NCBI GenBank assembly: GCA_013339765.2
Contig: CM023454.1
Span: 149,277,309-149,341,308 of the forward strand
DNA: 64,000 nt
Direction: 5' to 3'
Origin: Haemaphysalis longicornis
Lineage: Eukaryota > Arthropoda > Arachnida > Ixodida > Ixodidae
A program made the position numbers and the translations under genes. The notes beneath the pieces were generated by a model, which was not told the DNA's origin, did no database searches, and saw only the letters and a list, made by a program, of their open reading frames with translations. Shown here piece by piece: positions 22,985-33,002 of the stretch (its first letter is position 1; every line of letters starts with the position of its first letter).

Positions 22985-23735
22985 CACGGCTTGCGGGTAT
23001 AAAAAGGGGGCGTGCACGCACAGCTAGGCGTCATGCCGCTACCGATGAAATGCCGGTTGTGCTGGTATTTAGATGTCGAAATTACATGGCTCAATGCGCT
23101 TGGTCGGCTGTCCTCCTCAATCGAGTGGTTCAGATGTGGGTTGATGTGTTGCAGACATCTTACACACACAGTAAGATGTATACGAAGGGGAAGGAAAACG
23201 GACAGCCACATGTTTGTACACGAGAATCGAGCTCAAGGGCTTCCAGTTTTTAAATCGGTATGGGACAGATGCATGCTGTTCGTTTGGAGGAAGAAGGGCA
23301 AGAATCAAAGCATTTTCCAGAACACAAGCGCGAGTGGGTGCAAAAACTACGGAAAGCTGCTGGCACCGCTGTTACCGCCCCAAGTTCAGCTCGGCGAATC
23401 CATCCCGGATGAACAGCGAATTTCCCGCTTGGAACGCAGGCGTGATCCAATATCACACCTTCAGAGGTCTTTCAGGGGATATTTTCGATTTTCGATGGCG
23501 GCTGTCACTACTAAGCACGCGAACATGACCGGTTGCCGGTTTATGCGTGCGCAGGTTTGTAGTGGGGAATACTGGGAGGGACGACGGGAGGCGTGCACGC
23601 GCAGCTGTAGGTTTCATGCCTCTACTGATGGATGACACGTCCGTTGTGCTGGTGCTAGATTCAAACGCGGACGTTGAACGGCCCAATGGGACCTGCCCGG
23701 AGTCCGTGGTGGTAGAGCAGATTGGGTTTGTCTGT
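22985..23735 (+). repeat. Unclassified interspersed repeat, copy A, left part
   Basis: From about 23065 to 23735 it matches, in reverse, 31660-32312 (copy B), estimated about 75-80% identity by eye. It continues at 25176 after an inserted TIR element. Its start (about 22990-23075) and about 23575-23665 are an internal direct repeat (GGCGTGCACGC.CAGCT .. TCATGCC.CTAC.GATG .. GTTGTGCTGGT). An open frame at 23547-23738 has a positional counterpart in copy B. No known domain recognised. Confidence 0.75.
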
Positions 23736-23737
23736 TA

Positions 23738-25173
23738 CACTCTTAGGCAAAAAGGACTAAAAGTTCGTCCTTTCGGAAACTAACGGCCTCTGCCACAATC
23801 ATTAGTCCCTTTGGGGACTAACGGTTAGTCCCCCACCCGGATGGTCCGTTCCGATACTCCCCAAGAACGAACTGCCTAGAGTGCAGAAAAAAGAAAAGAA
23901 ACTCCAGCACCGGCAGGGATCGAACCCCTGACGCCCGGACACACACACAAGGAACCCGACGCGCTATCAGCTAGGCCACGCCGCCGGGTGGGAATTGCCG
24001 CAGATAATATTGAAGTGTACAGCGTGTAGTTCTGTGCATAACGCAACAGACCCATTGCAACTGGTGCCCGAATTTATATCTCTGCAAGCGAACGTGACCG
24101 CGTTTTGCGCCTTGCGCTTAGCGCTTTGCTAAGTTTAGGGACTATTGCTCAGTTCGATTCGAAGTAGAGCCTCACAACCATAGTTTTTCTCGTAAATAAA
24201 ACTCAACTCGTCGTCGCCTAGTTGAGATTGGTAGCTGGGCGATCGGACGACTCATTTGTTTCCGCACAAATTAGCGCAAGCTAAGTGCTTTCTTAGTGCT
24301 CGATACATATGTTAAGTGCTCTATGTAACGTATGTGATAGGTGTCGTCTGTGTGAGTGTCAGAATAAGGAAACCTGCCATATTTTCCTGCATCGGCGAAA
24401 GCGAATTCGGTGTTGCTTAGCCTGAATTCTCCAAATTCGCGTCGCTAGACGATTGCGACTGGGAAATGCAAGCGGGTTTTACAGCAGTTGCAGCATTGTC
24501 ATAGGTTTGGTGCCCAAGGCAATTATGTACCGAGTGTAAAAGATAACTTCGAGACGCTTACCTGTAGCGAGCAATTTTGTTTTGCAGTTGTCATCAGCAA
24601 CATGCGTTTTTTCTCGTATGTTAAACATATACATATTCATTACGCTCAGGAATCCACTTTTGCTATTGTCACTAATTTTTGCGTTACTGTTAAGGCGCTT
24701 GAAAGCTTTCCTTGGCCGTTATTACCTCGCACTAATCGTATGCAACACAGCGTATCAACATAACCTCGCCGAGAAGCGTATGGCAATCGCGCTTCGCCAC
24801 TCCTTGCCATCACCCGCCGCTCTACTAACCCTAGGCGATTTTCTTATAACTAACATCAATATTTTCTCCCGTGGCACCATCTAAAGCACCCAGTGACTGC
24901 AATGGCTTGTGTTTTGGAAATATAAAACTGTTCGCAGACATATGCGCGAAAGGGCAACGACGACGCCATTAGGGGATTAACGACGCAGCAAAGAGACTAA
25001 CTGCAGCGTTTCGTCTTCCCGTTACTCCTATAGATCGGCGGGACGAACAGTTAGTCCGATTTATGACACGGCACGTACTCTGCCGCAGATACTCCCCTTG
25101 AAGATGAACGGTCGCCCGCGAAGACTAACGGCTGTATTTTAGTTCCTATTTTAGTCCTTTTTGCCTAAGAATG
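23738..25173. mobile_element. 1.44-kb TIR element, TA target duplication, internal tRNA-like block
   Basis: Left end CACTCTTAGGCAAAAAGGAC, right end its near-perfect inverse (one mismatch, CATTCTTAGGC), continuing as CTAAAA / TTTTAG. It is flanked by TA on both sides (23736-23737, 25174-25175). Copy B of the host repeat keeps the unoccupied site (TGTTAGGCTATG in reverse at about 31645-31660), proving insertion. Subterminal GGACTAACGGTTAGTCC-type palindromes occur near both ends. No transposase frame, so it is non-autonomous. TA duplication and a CA..TG terminus would fit a Tc1/mariner-type mobiliser; this is inference. Confidence 0.88.
23903..23988 (-). other. tRNA-like sequence inside the TA-type TIR element
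   Basis: On the minus strand: TGGCCTAGCTGATAGCGCG (box A), then TCAGGGGTTCGATCCCTG, a perfect T-arm hairpin (CAGGG / CCCTG) with box B GGTTCGATCCC. CACCCGGC at the 5' side and GCCGGTG at the 3' side can form an acceptor-like stem with one bulge. The anticodon arm has been disrupted by a GT-repeat insertion, so it is probably not a functional tRNA, but the Pol III promoter boxes look intact. Confidence 0.65.
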
Positions 25174-25175
25174 TA

Positions 25176-25540
25176 GGCTATGTTCAGATTACAGACGCAA
25201 AACCCGTATCGTGATCGATGGACGTAAAAATGACATGCCACGCAGTTCGATTGGCTGAGACGTTAAAGACGTCATTCTATTAAGTTATTACGACAGTTGC
25301 GGCAACAGTCTGAACCCGGCCTTACACAAACAGTAAGATGCTTACGACGCGAGGGTCACAGGCAGTTCCATGTTGATCTGCAAGAACAAAGCCTGGGTGC
25401 GTCATAGGGTTCATTCCGACTAATTGGCTAGGAAATATGCTCCATCGCAATTACGATAAACGTGTTTTGTTTCGTGTGCTCCGTAGACTGCGTCCAGCTT
25501 TGCAGGTCATCCTTCTTCACAGAAAACAGGGCACTAATTT
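25176..25540 (+). repeat. Unclassified interspersed repeat, copy A, right part
   Basis: Matches 31284-31648 in reverse: TTCAGA, ACGCA.AACCCGTAT, CGATTGGCTGAGACGT, AGTTGCGGCAACAGTCTGAAC, GGCAGTTCCATGTTGATCTG and ACGTGTTTTGTTTCGTG. Homology to copy B stops at the GGCACTAATTTT segment. Confidence 0.75.
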
Positions 25541-26631
25541 TTTATTATTGTTGAATTTTTTATTTGAGCGTACGGCGCGCTGAGTGCGCAGGCGCGAAGA
25601 TGTGGATGTTCCTATAAATTATATGTTTCCTCAATAAAAAAAATCAGTTGTAAGTCTGCGCCGGTCCATAGGCCCACTGTGTCCTCCGTGCCGCGCAGTT
25701 ATATTATGGATCAATACCAACTCGCCCAATGCACTGTACTCCTACTATTCACAATAAACAAAACGCTATAGCATGTATTTGGGGCCAGGCCAAAGGGCAC
25801 CCAAAAACCGTTCACTTCTTGCTTCGAACGCGTCCTTGCATGGCGGAGTGTCGCGACCGCAGCGCAAAGGCCACTTCCACCGTCGTTGCGCGTCTTTCTT
25901 GTAACGCGGTAAAGCAGTTTTCTGTGTTCCGTTCTGTTGGTGGAGACCAGTTCACTCACAACAGTTGAGGCAACAGTCCTGAAACCCGGCCTTTCACAAA
26001 CAGTAAGATGCATTTCACGCCGCAGCGTCACAGGCAGTTCCATGTTGATCTGCAAGAACAAAGCCTGGGTGCGTCATAGGGTTCATTCCGCTAATTGGCT
26101 AGGAAATATGCTCCATCGCAAATTACGATAAACGTGTTTTGTTTCGTGTGCTCCGTAGACTGCGTCCAGCTTTGCAGGTCATCCTTCTTCACAGAAAACA
26201 GGGCACTAATTTTTTATTATTGTTGAATTTTTTATTTCAGCGTACGGCGCGGGCGCGAAGATGTGGATGTTCCTATAAATTATATGTTTCCTCAATAAAA
26301 AAAATCAGTTGTAAGTCTGCGCCGGTGCCATATTATTTGTGCCTCTTTCTGTGTCCTCCTGTTGCCGCGCAGTTATATTATGGATCAATACCAACTCGCC
26401 CAATGCACGGTACTCCTACTATTCACAATAAACAAAACGCTATAGCATGTATTTGGGGCCAGGCCAAAGGGCACCCAAAAACTCGTTCACTTCTTGCTTC
26501 GAACGCGTCCTTGCATGGCGGAGTGTCGCGACCGCAGCGCAAAGGCCACTTCCACCGTCGTTGCGCGTCTTTCTTGTAACGCGGTAAAGCAGTTTTCTGT
26601 GTTCCGTTCTGTTGGTGGAGCCAGTCACTCA
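25291..26631. repeat. 668-bp tandem direct duplication
   Basis: Units 25291-25959 and 25960-26631 are near-identical with small indels. Each contains the tail of the interspersed repeat, an AATAAAAAAAATCAGTTGTAAG segment, the PLE-type motif TACCAACTCGCCCAA (25712, 26388) and the same downstream sequence ending TTCTGTTGGTGGAG. The second unit has an extra CATATTATTTGTGCCTCTTT segment near 26330, which the first has lost. Confidence 0.93.
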
Positions 26632-26669
26632 GCCATTCCACTACACAACAGCAGAGAAGCCGAACAGCG

Positions 26670-26727
26670 TCGCATACGAAACTGCATACGCGGTCGCATA
26701 CGAAACTGCATACGAAACTGCATACAC
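26670..26727. repeat. Short tandem repeat GCATACGAAACT
   Basis: Five imperfect units of 6-12 bp based on GCATACGAAACT/GCATACGCGGTC, followed by CACGCCGCACGCCACTGCACGCC. Local slippage product. Confidence 0.8.
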
Positions 26728-27022
26728 GCCGCACGCCACTGCACGCCAGCGGCCAGAATTTTGCGTGGTTGCTCACGCTAGCGATGGCCTTTGAGGCGCG
26801 CACCACAGCCACCGCCGTCGGCCGCAGCGCAGCCGTAAAGGGAGTTTTCCTGCGCGACATCGCGTAACCCGAGCGACATCGTAAGGACGGTGCGTGGAAA
26901 AGGGTCGCCCTGCCCCTATACCTGCCCGCGCCGACGTTTAGCTGCCCATTGCTTTGCGCGAATCTCGCAAACGACGCGAGAGGCTTGCTCCCCTCACGGA
27001 GGCTGTTCCGCCGCCGCCGCAG

Positions 27023-27186
27023 GCAACCAGGGCGAGTACCAGAACATCCTGAAGAAAGTGGACGTGCCCGTGGTCAGCCACGACGACTGCCAGGAGCGGC
27101 TGAAGCGGACGCGCCTCGGTCCCTACTACCAGCTCCACCCGGGCTTCGTCTGCGCGGGAGGAGAGCCCGGCAAGGACGCCTGCACG
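27023..27186 (+). CDS. Serine protease homologue, exon 4
   Basis: A 164-nt exon; acceptor gccgccgcag (ending 27022), donor GTGAGG at 27187, entering in phase 1 and leaving in phase 0. It completes the split codon of exon 3 to give DAFG-NQGEYQNILKKVDVP, then SHDDCQ, RTRLGPYYQLHPGFVCAGG and finally GKDACT. The Asp of KDACT is the residue at the bottom of the S1 pocket (trypsin-like, position 189), so the substrate pocket is conserved even though catalysis is not. The next exon lies 13 kb downstream. Confidence 0.93.
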
Positions 27187-27767
27187 GTGAGGCGTGGCTG
27201 CAGAAAACAGACCACTTCGCTCTCTTGTGGCGCGCGTGTTGTGTTACTGTAATCAATGTGGTTTCTGACCCTTCTAAGCCAAATCGTGACGTGTGAGTGC
27301 TCCTCAGCGAATCCTCTTTGGATTCTCGGCTCTAGACTGTGAAAATCCGCCATCTGGGGATTAATTTCTCGCATTTGTCTTGTTCTTTGGGCGATGATCT
27401 GGTGCCGCGAATAGGACTGCAATAGTCTGTTTTTGCGCCAGTTGAATGTTAGAAGGGCTTCAAGCGTTTGTATATAGTTGATTGTTTGATTTTATTGCCA
27501 TTTCTCATACCTTCTATACTGGTTCCTTTCTCTCTTTGTCCGCCATACCGTTTCCGCTGCAGGAAGCAACAGGTGAAAGATTAGACTTTGAGGCCTACCT
27601 CTCCTTTTGTCATAAACTTTTCACAGACTTAATTTAGTTTCGAATGAACCGCTAAAGCAAGCACCGAAATGCTGGCCCGCAAATGAAGGGCACCATAATA
27701 GAAATGTATCTACGGGGGCTGCCAGGCCGCTCAGTCAGAGCTGCGGCTTGCGTGACCCCGTGCGTGA

Positions 27768-27850
27768 CCGCAGCGATGGCTCAGAGGTACAGCACTCGCC
27801 TCGTATGCGGGAGGTACCGGGTTCGAATCCTGGTACCGGCGGGCACCCAC
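27768..27850 (+). other. tRNA-Thr(CGT)-like head of a SINE-like repeat
   Basis: GATGGCTCAGAGGTACAGCA (box A), a 5-bp anticodon-like stem CTCGC/GCGGG around CTCGTAT, which would show anticodon CGT, then ACCGGGTTCGAATCCTGGT (T arm with box B). It continues without a break into a non-tRNA body (CTTTCCTTAATGGGTACAGG ... to about 28200), so I read it as the 5' end of a tRNA-derived SINE or repeat rather than a tRNA gene. The 3' limit is not defined. Confidence 0.6.
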
Positions 27851-28399
27851 CGCTTTCCTTAATGGGTACAGGCGTCCCTGGTGGAGTGCGGACCCTTGAA
27901 AGGGGAATCCAAGCCTGGAAAGCTGCCTTTACCCTATCGAGGGGCTCCTGACCCTTGTCCATCTGGCGGCCTTGCCTTGTCCACTCCTCGTACACATCGT
28001 ATGCAGTCTGCTCTAAAAGCGGTGCTGGGCATCCCAGTCACGAATCCGCTGCTGCAAGTGAGCACTTTGGATATCAGGTGTGGGCTTCTTCGCCCACCAC
28101 TGAGGACTGGTGTCACTGTAGTGCGTGCACTGGTGCAGATGGAAGCGCCTCTAAAAGGAGGCCACACATATTATCCTCCCGCAAGACAGCCCGTCGACAG
28201 GTGACGCCTTCGTGTTGCACCAGGCCGAACGCCATGTTTCCACAGCGCGTTAGAGAAAAGCTGCGTCCACGCAGCGCAGGAAAGCCTTGAACGTCAGTTG
28301 TCGCATAGGCCAACAGTGCAGCGGGTTTCCCGCCTCCGGTGCGCACGGCTATCGCTGAGTCCCTCCACGTAACGCTTAAAAGGCCAATGACAAGGTCAC

Positions 28400-28934
28400 A
28401 GGGGCCAGATGAAAAGAAGGAGAAAGGAAAGGTCCGAGGTAATGCCGTATATGCAAAAACGTGTCGCACAACATAAAGAAAATTGCTTCGCGGCACGCGG
28501 TTCAAGTGGTCTTTTCCGCGCCGTGTAAACTCTCCAGACTGTGCGCGCGCAATGGAAATATGGGAAAAGAGAAACGAGCGTGTAAGACAAACCATGTCAA
28601 GAAATTCGTTAACTGTGAGCACAGTGTGATCTGGAAAATTCCGCTGAGGGGTGGGAAGGTTTACATCGGCTAAACCGGCCGATGTGTCAGTGAGCGGCTG
28701 AAGGAGCATTGCGCGTTAGTTAGTCCTCAAGGAGATGAACACCTTGCCTTTCACGGTCGACAGTGCAAGTGCGATCCATTATTCGATGGTGTAACGATCC
28801 TTGGAAAAGGCAGGACTAAGAATGAGAGGGAAATACTGGAGGCGTTCTTCATAAGACAACAGCAGGAAGGCAATTGCATTAGCGCACCGTCTATCACCCT
28901 CAGCGATAAAGAAATCGAATTCCTTCAAACTTGA
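28400..28934 (+). pseudogene. Penelope-like element: linker and GIY-YIG endonuclease domain
   Basis: PLEs are reverse-transcriptase elements with a GIY-YIG nuclease. Here the RT itself is missing. The linker starts as VMPYMQK, shifts frame near 28465 into SHNIKKIASRHAVQVVFSAP and CKLSRLC, then CKTNHVKKFV. The nuclease core follows: IPLRGGKVYIG, a TAA stop at 28671-28673 where the family usually has Gln, then TGRCVSERLKEH, CKCDPLF, NEREILEAFFI, ISAPSITLSDKEIEFLQT and stop 28932-28934. The first Cys of the usual IPLxCG is Gly here. A LINE/PLE-like 3' UTR with CAGTTGCTAGTCCAGCG follows at about 29060. Confidence 0.85.
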
Positions 28935-30009
28935 GTGGTGTTGATACGAAAGCGGTGGTAGTTAGTAACAGTAGCATTTTCATTCATTTCACGCGTACGT
29001 GTTGGCGCATGCGTTGACTTGGTTGTTCACAGAGTGTGTCGGTTTCTTCTATTAAATTTCAGTTGCTAGTCCAGCGTTGTGTTGTCTCGTTTCTCCTCGT
29101 GTTTTGCGTCCTTTTTCGCTGGTTTCCGTTCCGTGGAAATAACGCCCTTTGTGTAATTTCGTATGGCAGTTTGAGAGGCAGATAAAATAATCTTGGGGGG
29201 TAGGTGATTGAGTAAGGGCAAGGGCAATGGCCGCCTCGTATGCAGTTACCGAAGAGGTGGTGGCGACTGTAGCTGAGACCTGAGGGATTGTTGGAGAAGC
29301 GCGTACTGCAGCGAGCGCGAAGGCAGGACGGGTCTGCTCAGAGGGAGGGTAGCAGGAGAGGTGTGCTTGGGCTCGGGCTGGACGGCGTCCGCGGTGGTAG
29401 GCTGGATTCATATTTCGCGGGATCGGCTGAATGGGGAGACGCCCGCGGAGAAGCCGGGGGATGTGAGCTTGAGGATCTAGTAGAAGCGGGCGGTTGGCAT
29501 GAATTCGATCGACGATCTGCTGACCAGCCGAAGCCTGGGAAAAGCGCGTAGCTGGGTCAGGCGATGGGCTTCGATTAGTTCGTCATGGTATTATGTATAC
29601 CAAGCCCGAGGAGTCCTTGGGTGGGTGCGTGTGGGGGCAGTAGCAGCACGGAGCGATAGACAGAACGCACCATCACCGGACTCATTTCTTCAGCTGGGCG
29701 ACGTGACGTCACGTGGCGTGAACGGATCGTGCCACGCGTCGCGCAGCGCCTCGCGAAGTGTATTGCGTCGCCGCCCCGCGTCCCGGAGGGCGCAGGAATA
29801 GTGACTTCACAAAACAGACACCTGCGCAGCAGTGAACAGCAGCAACCGCCGAGGGAAGGCGCGAGGTGGGCCAATGCCGCAAGCGGGAACGCGCACAAGA
29901 GAGGCAACCAATGCTGCGAACAGCTGAGAGCGGCCAACGAGGTGATGCCAAAGAAGCTCGAAGAAATAGAAAAAAATTCCCCCGCACCTCCCCGAAAGGG
30001 ATTGTGAGG
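28935..30009. other. PLE 3' UTR, then unclassified
   Basis: ATTAAATTTCAGTTGCTAGTC at about 29053 is shared, in reverse, with the foldback at 34813-35136 (GACTAGCAACTGAATGTTTA). 29200-30000 contains long overlapping open frames on both strands typical of GC-rich noncoding DNA; no domain recognised. Confidence 0.4.
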
Positions 30010-30250
30010 ATGCAGAAATGCGAACGTCGAACGCAACGTCCTCGGGTACCATGCGAGAAAGGCACCGCACAACCTTCGATACGTCGATGGGCACGTTCAC
30101 CGCCTGTCTCTTGATTCCAAACTGCCCGTTGCCTCGAGTCAGCCGCCTGATGCTCATGAAGGGGAGTCGAGGCGCGATGAGCCGCTCTTCGACCGGGTTC
30201 AGATCGGGAAGATGCGCCGGCCGAGGAGGATAACGGTAGCCAAAACTCAC
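30010..30250 (-). pseudogene. Helitron-type fragment (DUF6570-like N-terminal region)
   Basis: Minus-strand reading: LPDLNPVEERLIAPRLPFMS, IRRLTRGNGQFGIKRQAVNV, PIDVSKVVRCL. The block 'ERLIAPR.PFM.IR ... G..GI.G..VNVP.DV' is the conserved segment that precedes the helicase-like region in many Helitron and Helitron-associated proteins. No Rep or helicase motifs follow within the window, so this is an isolated fragment. Confidence 0.6.
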
Positions 30251-30439
30251 GCAGCCCTCCTCTTCGCAGCTTTGTCTTCTTCTCCTTCTTCTTCTTCAGC
30301 GGTTCCCCTACGGAAAGATGACGATGGTGGTTGAACGCGAAGCTATCTCGTGATAGATTGTTTGGTTGGCCAATCCCTAGGGGCATCATGCCACAATCAT
30401 CATCAGACGCGCTGCGGACGCCGGCCAAGGGACGCACGA

Positions 30440-31245
30440 CAACCCTCGACTATAATGCATTTCTGCATAAAAGAAACTCCGGAGCATGCAAGCGCTAATA
30501 CAACAGCAGCAGCAGCAACAGAGACGTTACCAAGCAGAAGAGCTGCAAGAAAACAAAGCGGACCAGACGAGCGCGCCACAAACACAACAGCGACAGCAGA
30601 AGAAGCAGGTACAACCGCGACAACAGCACAGCAAAAGGAACAACGGCAAGAGGAGCAGCGATGGAAATCGCGAAAAATGAAGGCGAAGACGAAGAGGCGC
30701 CAAAGGAACGAACAAGACCGTCTACCAAGAAAAATTACGACGCCCAAATCGGAAAGCTGACGACCACGGTGGACAACTTAACAACCACCGCAGGCAACCT
30801 TACGACCACGGTGAAAAACCTGGCGACGGACACGGAACAGCGCTTCGCAAGGCAGGAAGAGATTCTCTCCACGCTGACGGCGTCCCACAGGAACCTCTGT
30901 GAGCGCTTCGAGATCATAGAACAAACACAGAAGATAATAATACGCAACCCGATGTTCGCTGCACCCGATGTCCGCGGAGCAGTTCTCCAATCATCCGTAC
31001 GTCGAAAAGCAGGTGCAGCAACCCACGATGCAATAACACCAATTCCAAGACAACGCACAGTACAGCCGGAAACCGAGCGGTGTACAGAACTGTCGAAGTT
31101 TCGGGAAAAAGAAGGAGGCGCTGTAGCAACACATTCGGAGCTCTCCAAATAAGTTGGACGTCATCATGCTGCAGGAGACGGTGGTGCCGGACCCGAAAAC
31201 AACAAAGTACGGAGCCAACGCCCACACGAACGGTCAATGAAGGGT
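30440..31245 (+). pseudogene. I-clade LINE 5' fragment: coiled-coil ORF1 and endonuclease start
   Basis: ORF1-like frames rich in Gln/Glu/Arg (30486-30680) lead into a frame (30661 onward) with a heptad-like series of LTTTVDNL, LTTTAGNL, LTTTVKNL and LATDTEQRF, a predicted coiled coil. ORF2 then starts as QNCRSFGKKKEAL, a stop, QHIRSSPNKLDVIMLQETVV, which is the usual 'WNCRG ... PDVIMLQET' opening of the I-group AP endonuclease. The element then breaks off; the 3' end of an I-group LINE resumes at 32331 beyond an inverted repeat copy. Confidence 0.65.
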
Positions 31246-31283
31246 AGGGCCTGACCGCAATAGAAAGACAACTAGTAAACAAA

Positions 31284-32312
31284 ATTAGTGCCCTTCCACA
31301 CTGTGAAGAAGGATGACCTGCAAAGCTAGACGCAGACCACGGAGCGCACGAAACAAAACACGTTTATCGTAATCCGCGGTGGAGCATATTTTCCAGCCAA
31401 TTAGCTGAATGAACCTCTGACGGATCCAAGCTTTGTTGTTTCAGATGAACATGGAACTGCCATGTTCCTCCCATGTCGTAAACGTCTTAGTGTTTGCGTG
31501 AGGCCTGGTTCAGACTGTTGCCGCAACTGTCGTAATGAGCTCAAAGAATGACGTCATTTCACGTCTCAGCCAATCGAACTGCGTGACATGGCATTTTTTT
31601 TTACTTTCGTAGATCACTATACGGGTTATGCGTCTGTGAGCTTAACATAGCCTAACACACAAGCCCAATCCCCTCTACGACTAAGGGCTCCCGACAGGTC
31701 CCATTGGGCCGTTTAAATTCCGAGTTTAAATCTCGCTCCAGCGCAACGGACATGCCATCCGTCAGTACGGGCATGAAACCTAAAGCCCCTGGTGCACGCC
31801 TCCTCTCCTCTTTCCCAATATTCTCCACTACAAACCTGCGCACGCATAAACCGGCAACCGGTCATGTGAGCGTGCTTAGAAGTGACAGACGCCGTCGAAA
31901 ATATTCCCTAAAAGCCTTCTAAAGAAGTGAAATTCGCTCACGCAGGCGTTCCAAGCCGGCAACTTGCTGTTCATTCGTGACGGATTTGCCGCTACTCCAC
32001 GAGCTGAACTTGAGGCGGTAACGGGGTGCCAGCAGCTTTCCGTTGTTTTTGCACACATTCGCGCTTGTGATCAGGCCAAAGCTTTCATTGTTGCTCTTCT
32101 TCCTTCCAAACGAACGGCATGCATTCGTCCCATTACGATTTAAAACCTGGAAGCCCTTTAGCTCTGTTCTCGCGTACAAACACGTGGCTGCTCGTTTGTT
32201 CCCCCTCGTATGCATCTTACTGTGTGTGTAAGATGTCTGTGTAACACATCAATCCACACCCGATTGAGGAGTACAGCCGACTAGCCCCATTGAGCCATGT
32301 ATTTCGACATCT
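31284..32312 (-). repeat. Unclassified interspersed repeat, copy B (uninterrupted)
   Basis: Reverse-complement partner of copy A (23065-23735 plus 25176-25540). It lacks the TA-type TIR element at about 31648-31660, giving the empty site. A minus-strand frame at 31652-31843 (MRRFVVENIGKE .. GFMPVLTDGMSV .. RPNGTC .. GLVC) aligns with 23547-23738 (MRRFVVGNTGRD .. GFMPLLMDDTSV .. RPNGTC .. GFVC). It sits between two I-group LINE fragments. Confidence 0.78.
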
Positions 32313-32330
32313 GACCGAAGCCGACCGCGA

Positions 32331-32999
32331 CACAATATAGAGCGACTCCCAAGAAGCCGTCCGAAGGCTGGCGAACGGACGCGCTAGCAGCAAAGCAATC
32401 AAGATCATCAAAAAGTCGGGTACCCGAGAAGACCGCAGGGTGGAACTAAGGTGGATTCAGGTGCAAGGGGGCGAATGCTCGTCGCACTCACCGAGCCACC
32501 ACGAGATGGCCCACCACGGGGAGGCGCGCGCAGTAACACACCGCGCCCCCCGAGTGGGAATGGTGGACATCGGGCGCTGAGCCACTAAGAGGCGACGATT
32601 CTCAAACAACTACAGACGGCGTCGGTCACTTCACGGGCGGCACTGCACCGCATGCTGCCCAGAGGAGAACACGGGCAGCCGATGCGAGATATGCAAAAGG
32701 GGGCCGGCCAACCAGTGGCACATCATGTGGGACTGCGCCACCGACCCAGAAGGCGCCAGTTTCGAAGAACACCCGGCACAACTACAGGAAGCCAACGAAT
32801 CGAGAGACGAGACAAAGCAAGAGTGGGCCACCACTGCGCTCAGAAAGCACGGACTCTGTAAAGGGGCCTACGCCTATTAGGGTAGCGAAGAAGATGCGAC
32901 GACGGGCCGCGTCGGGACGGGGGCCCTAGCAAGTCCCCGCCCACTGCAGGATCGATGTAAGTAAGGTCCTTTCCAGTCCAGTCCAGAGTAGTAGTAATA
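32331..32999 (+). pseudogene. I-clade LINE 3' end: RNase H remnant and Cys/His knuckle
   Basis: Reads YSDSQEAVRRLANG-like (frame-joined) and VELRWIQVQGG, the RNase H 'SDS..A' and 'WIPGH' blocks with the latter degenerate. After a stop it continues to GSRCEICKRGPANQWHIMWD, C, the C-x2-C .. H-x4-C knuckle seen at ORF2 C-termini, and ends GLCKGAYAY with TAG at about 32880. The 3' UTR runs to a short AAATTGATAAATC end near 33002. Probably the other half of the element at 30440-31245. Confidence 0.7.
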
Positions 33000-33002
33000 A
33001 AT

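Noticed and set aside
27768..27850. Functional tRNA-Thr(CGT)
   Set aside because: Acceptor stem does not pair cleanly, no Pol III terminator run of T directly follows, and the sequence continues into a repeat body.
29709..30437. 242-codon minus-strand frame
   Set aside because: No single domain; it overlaps in another frame the Helitron-type fragment, which has real motif support.
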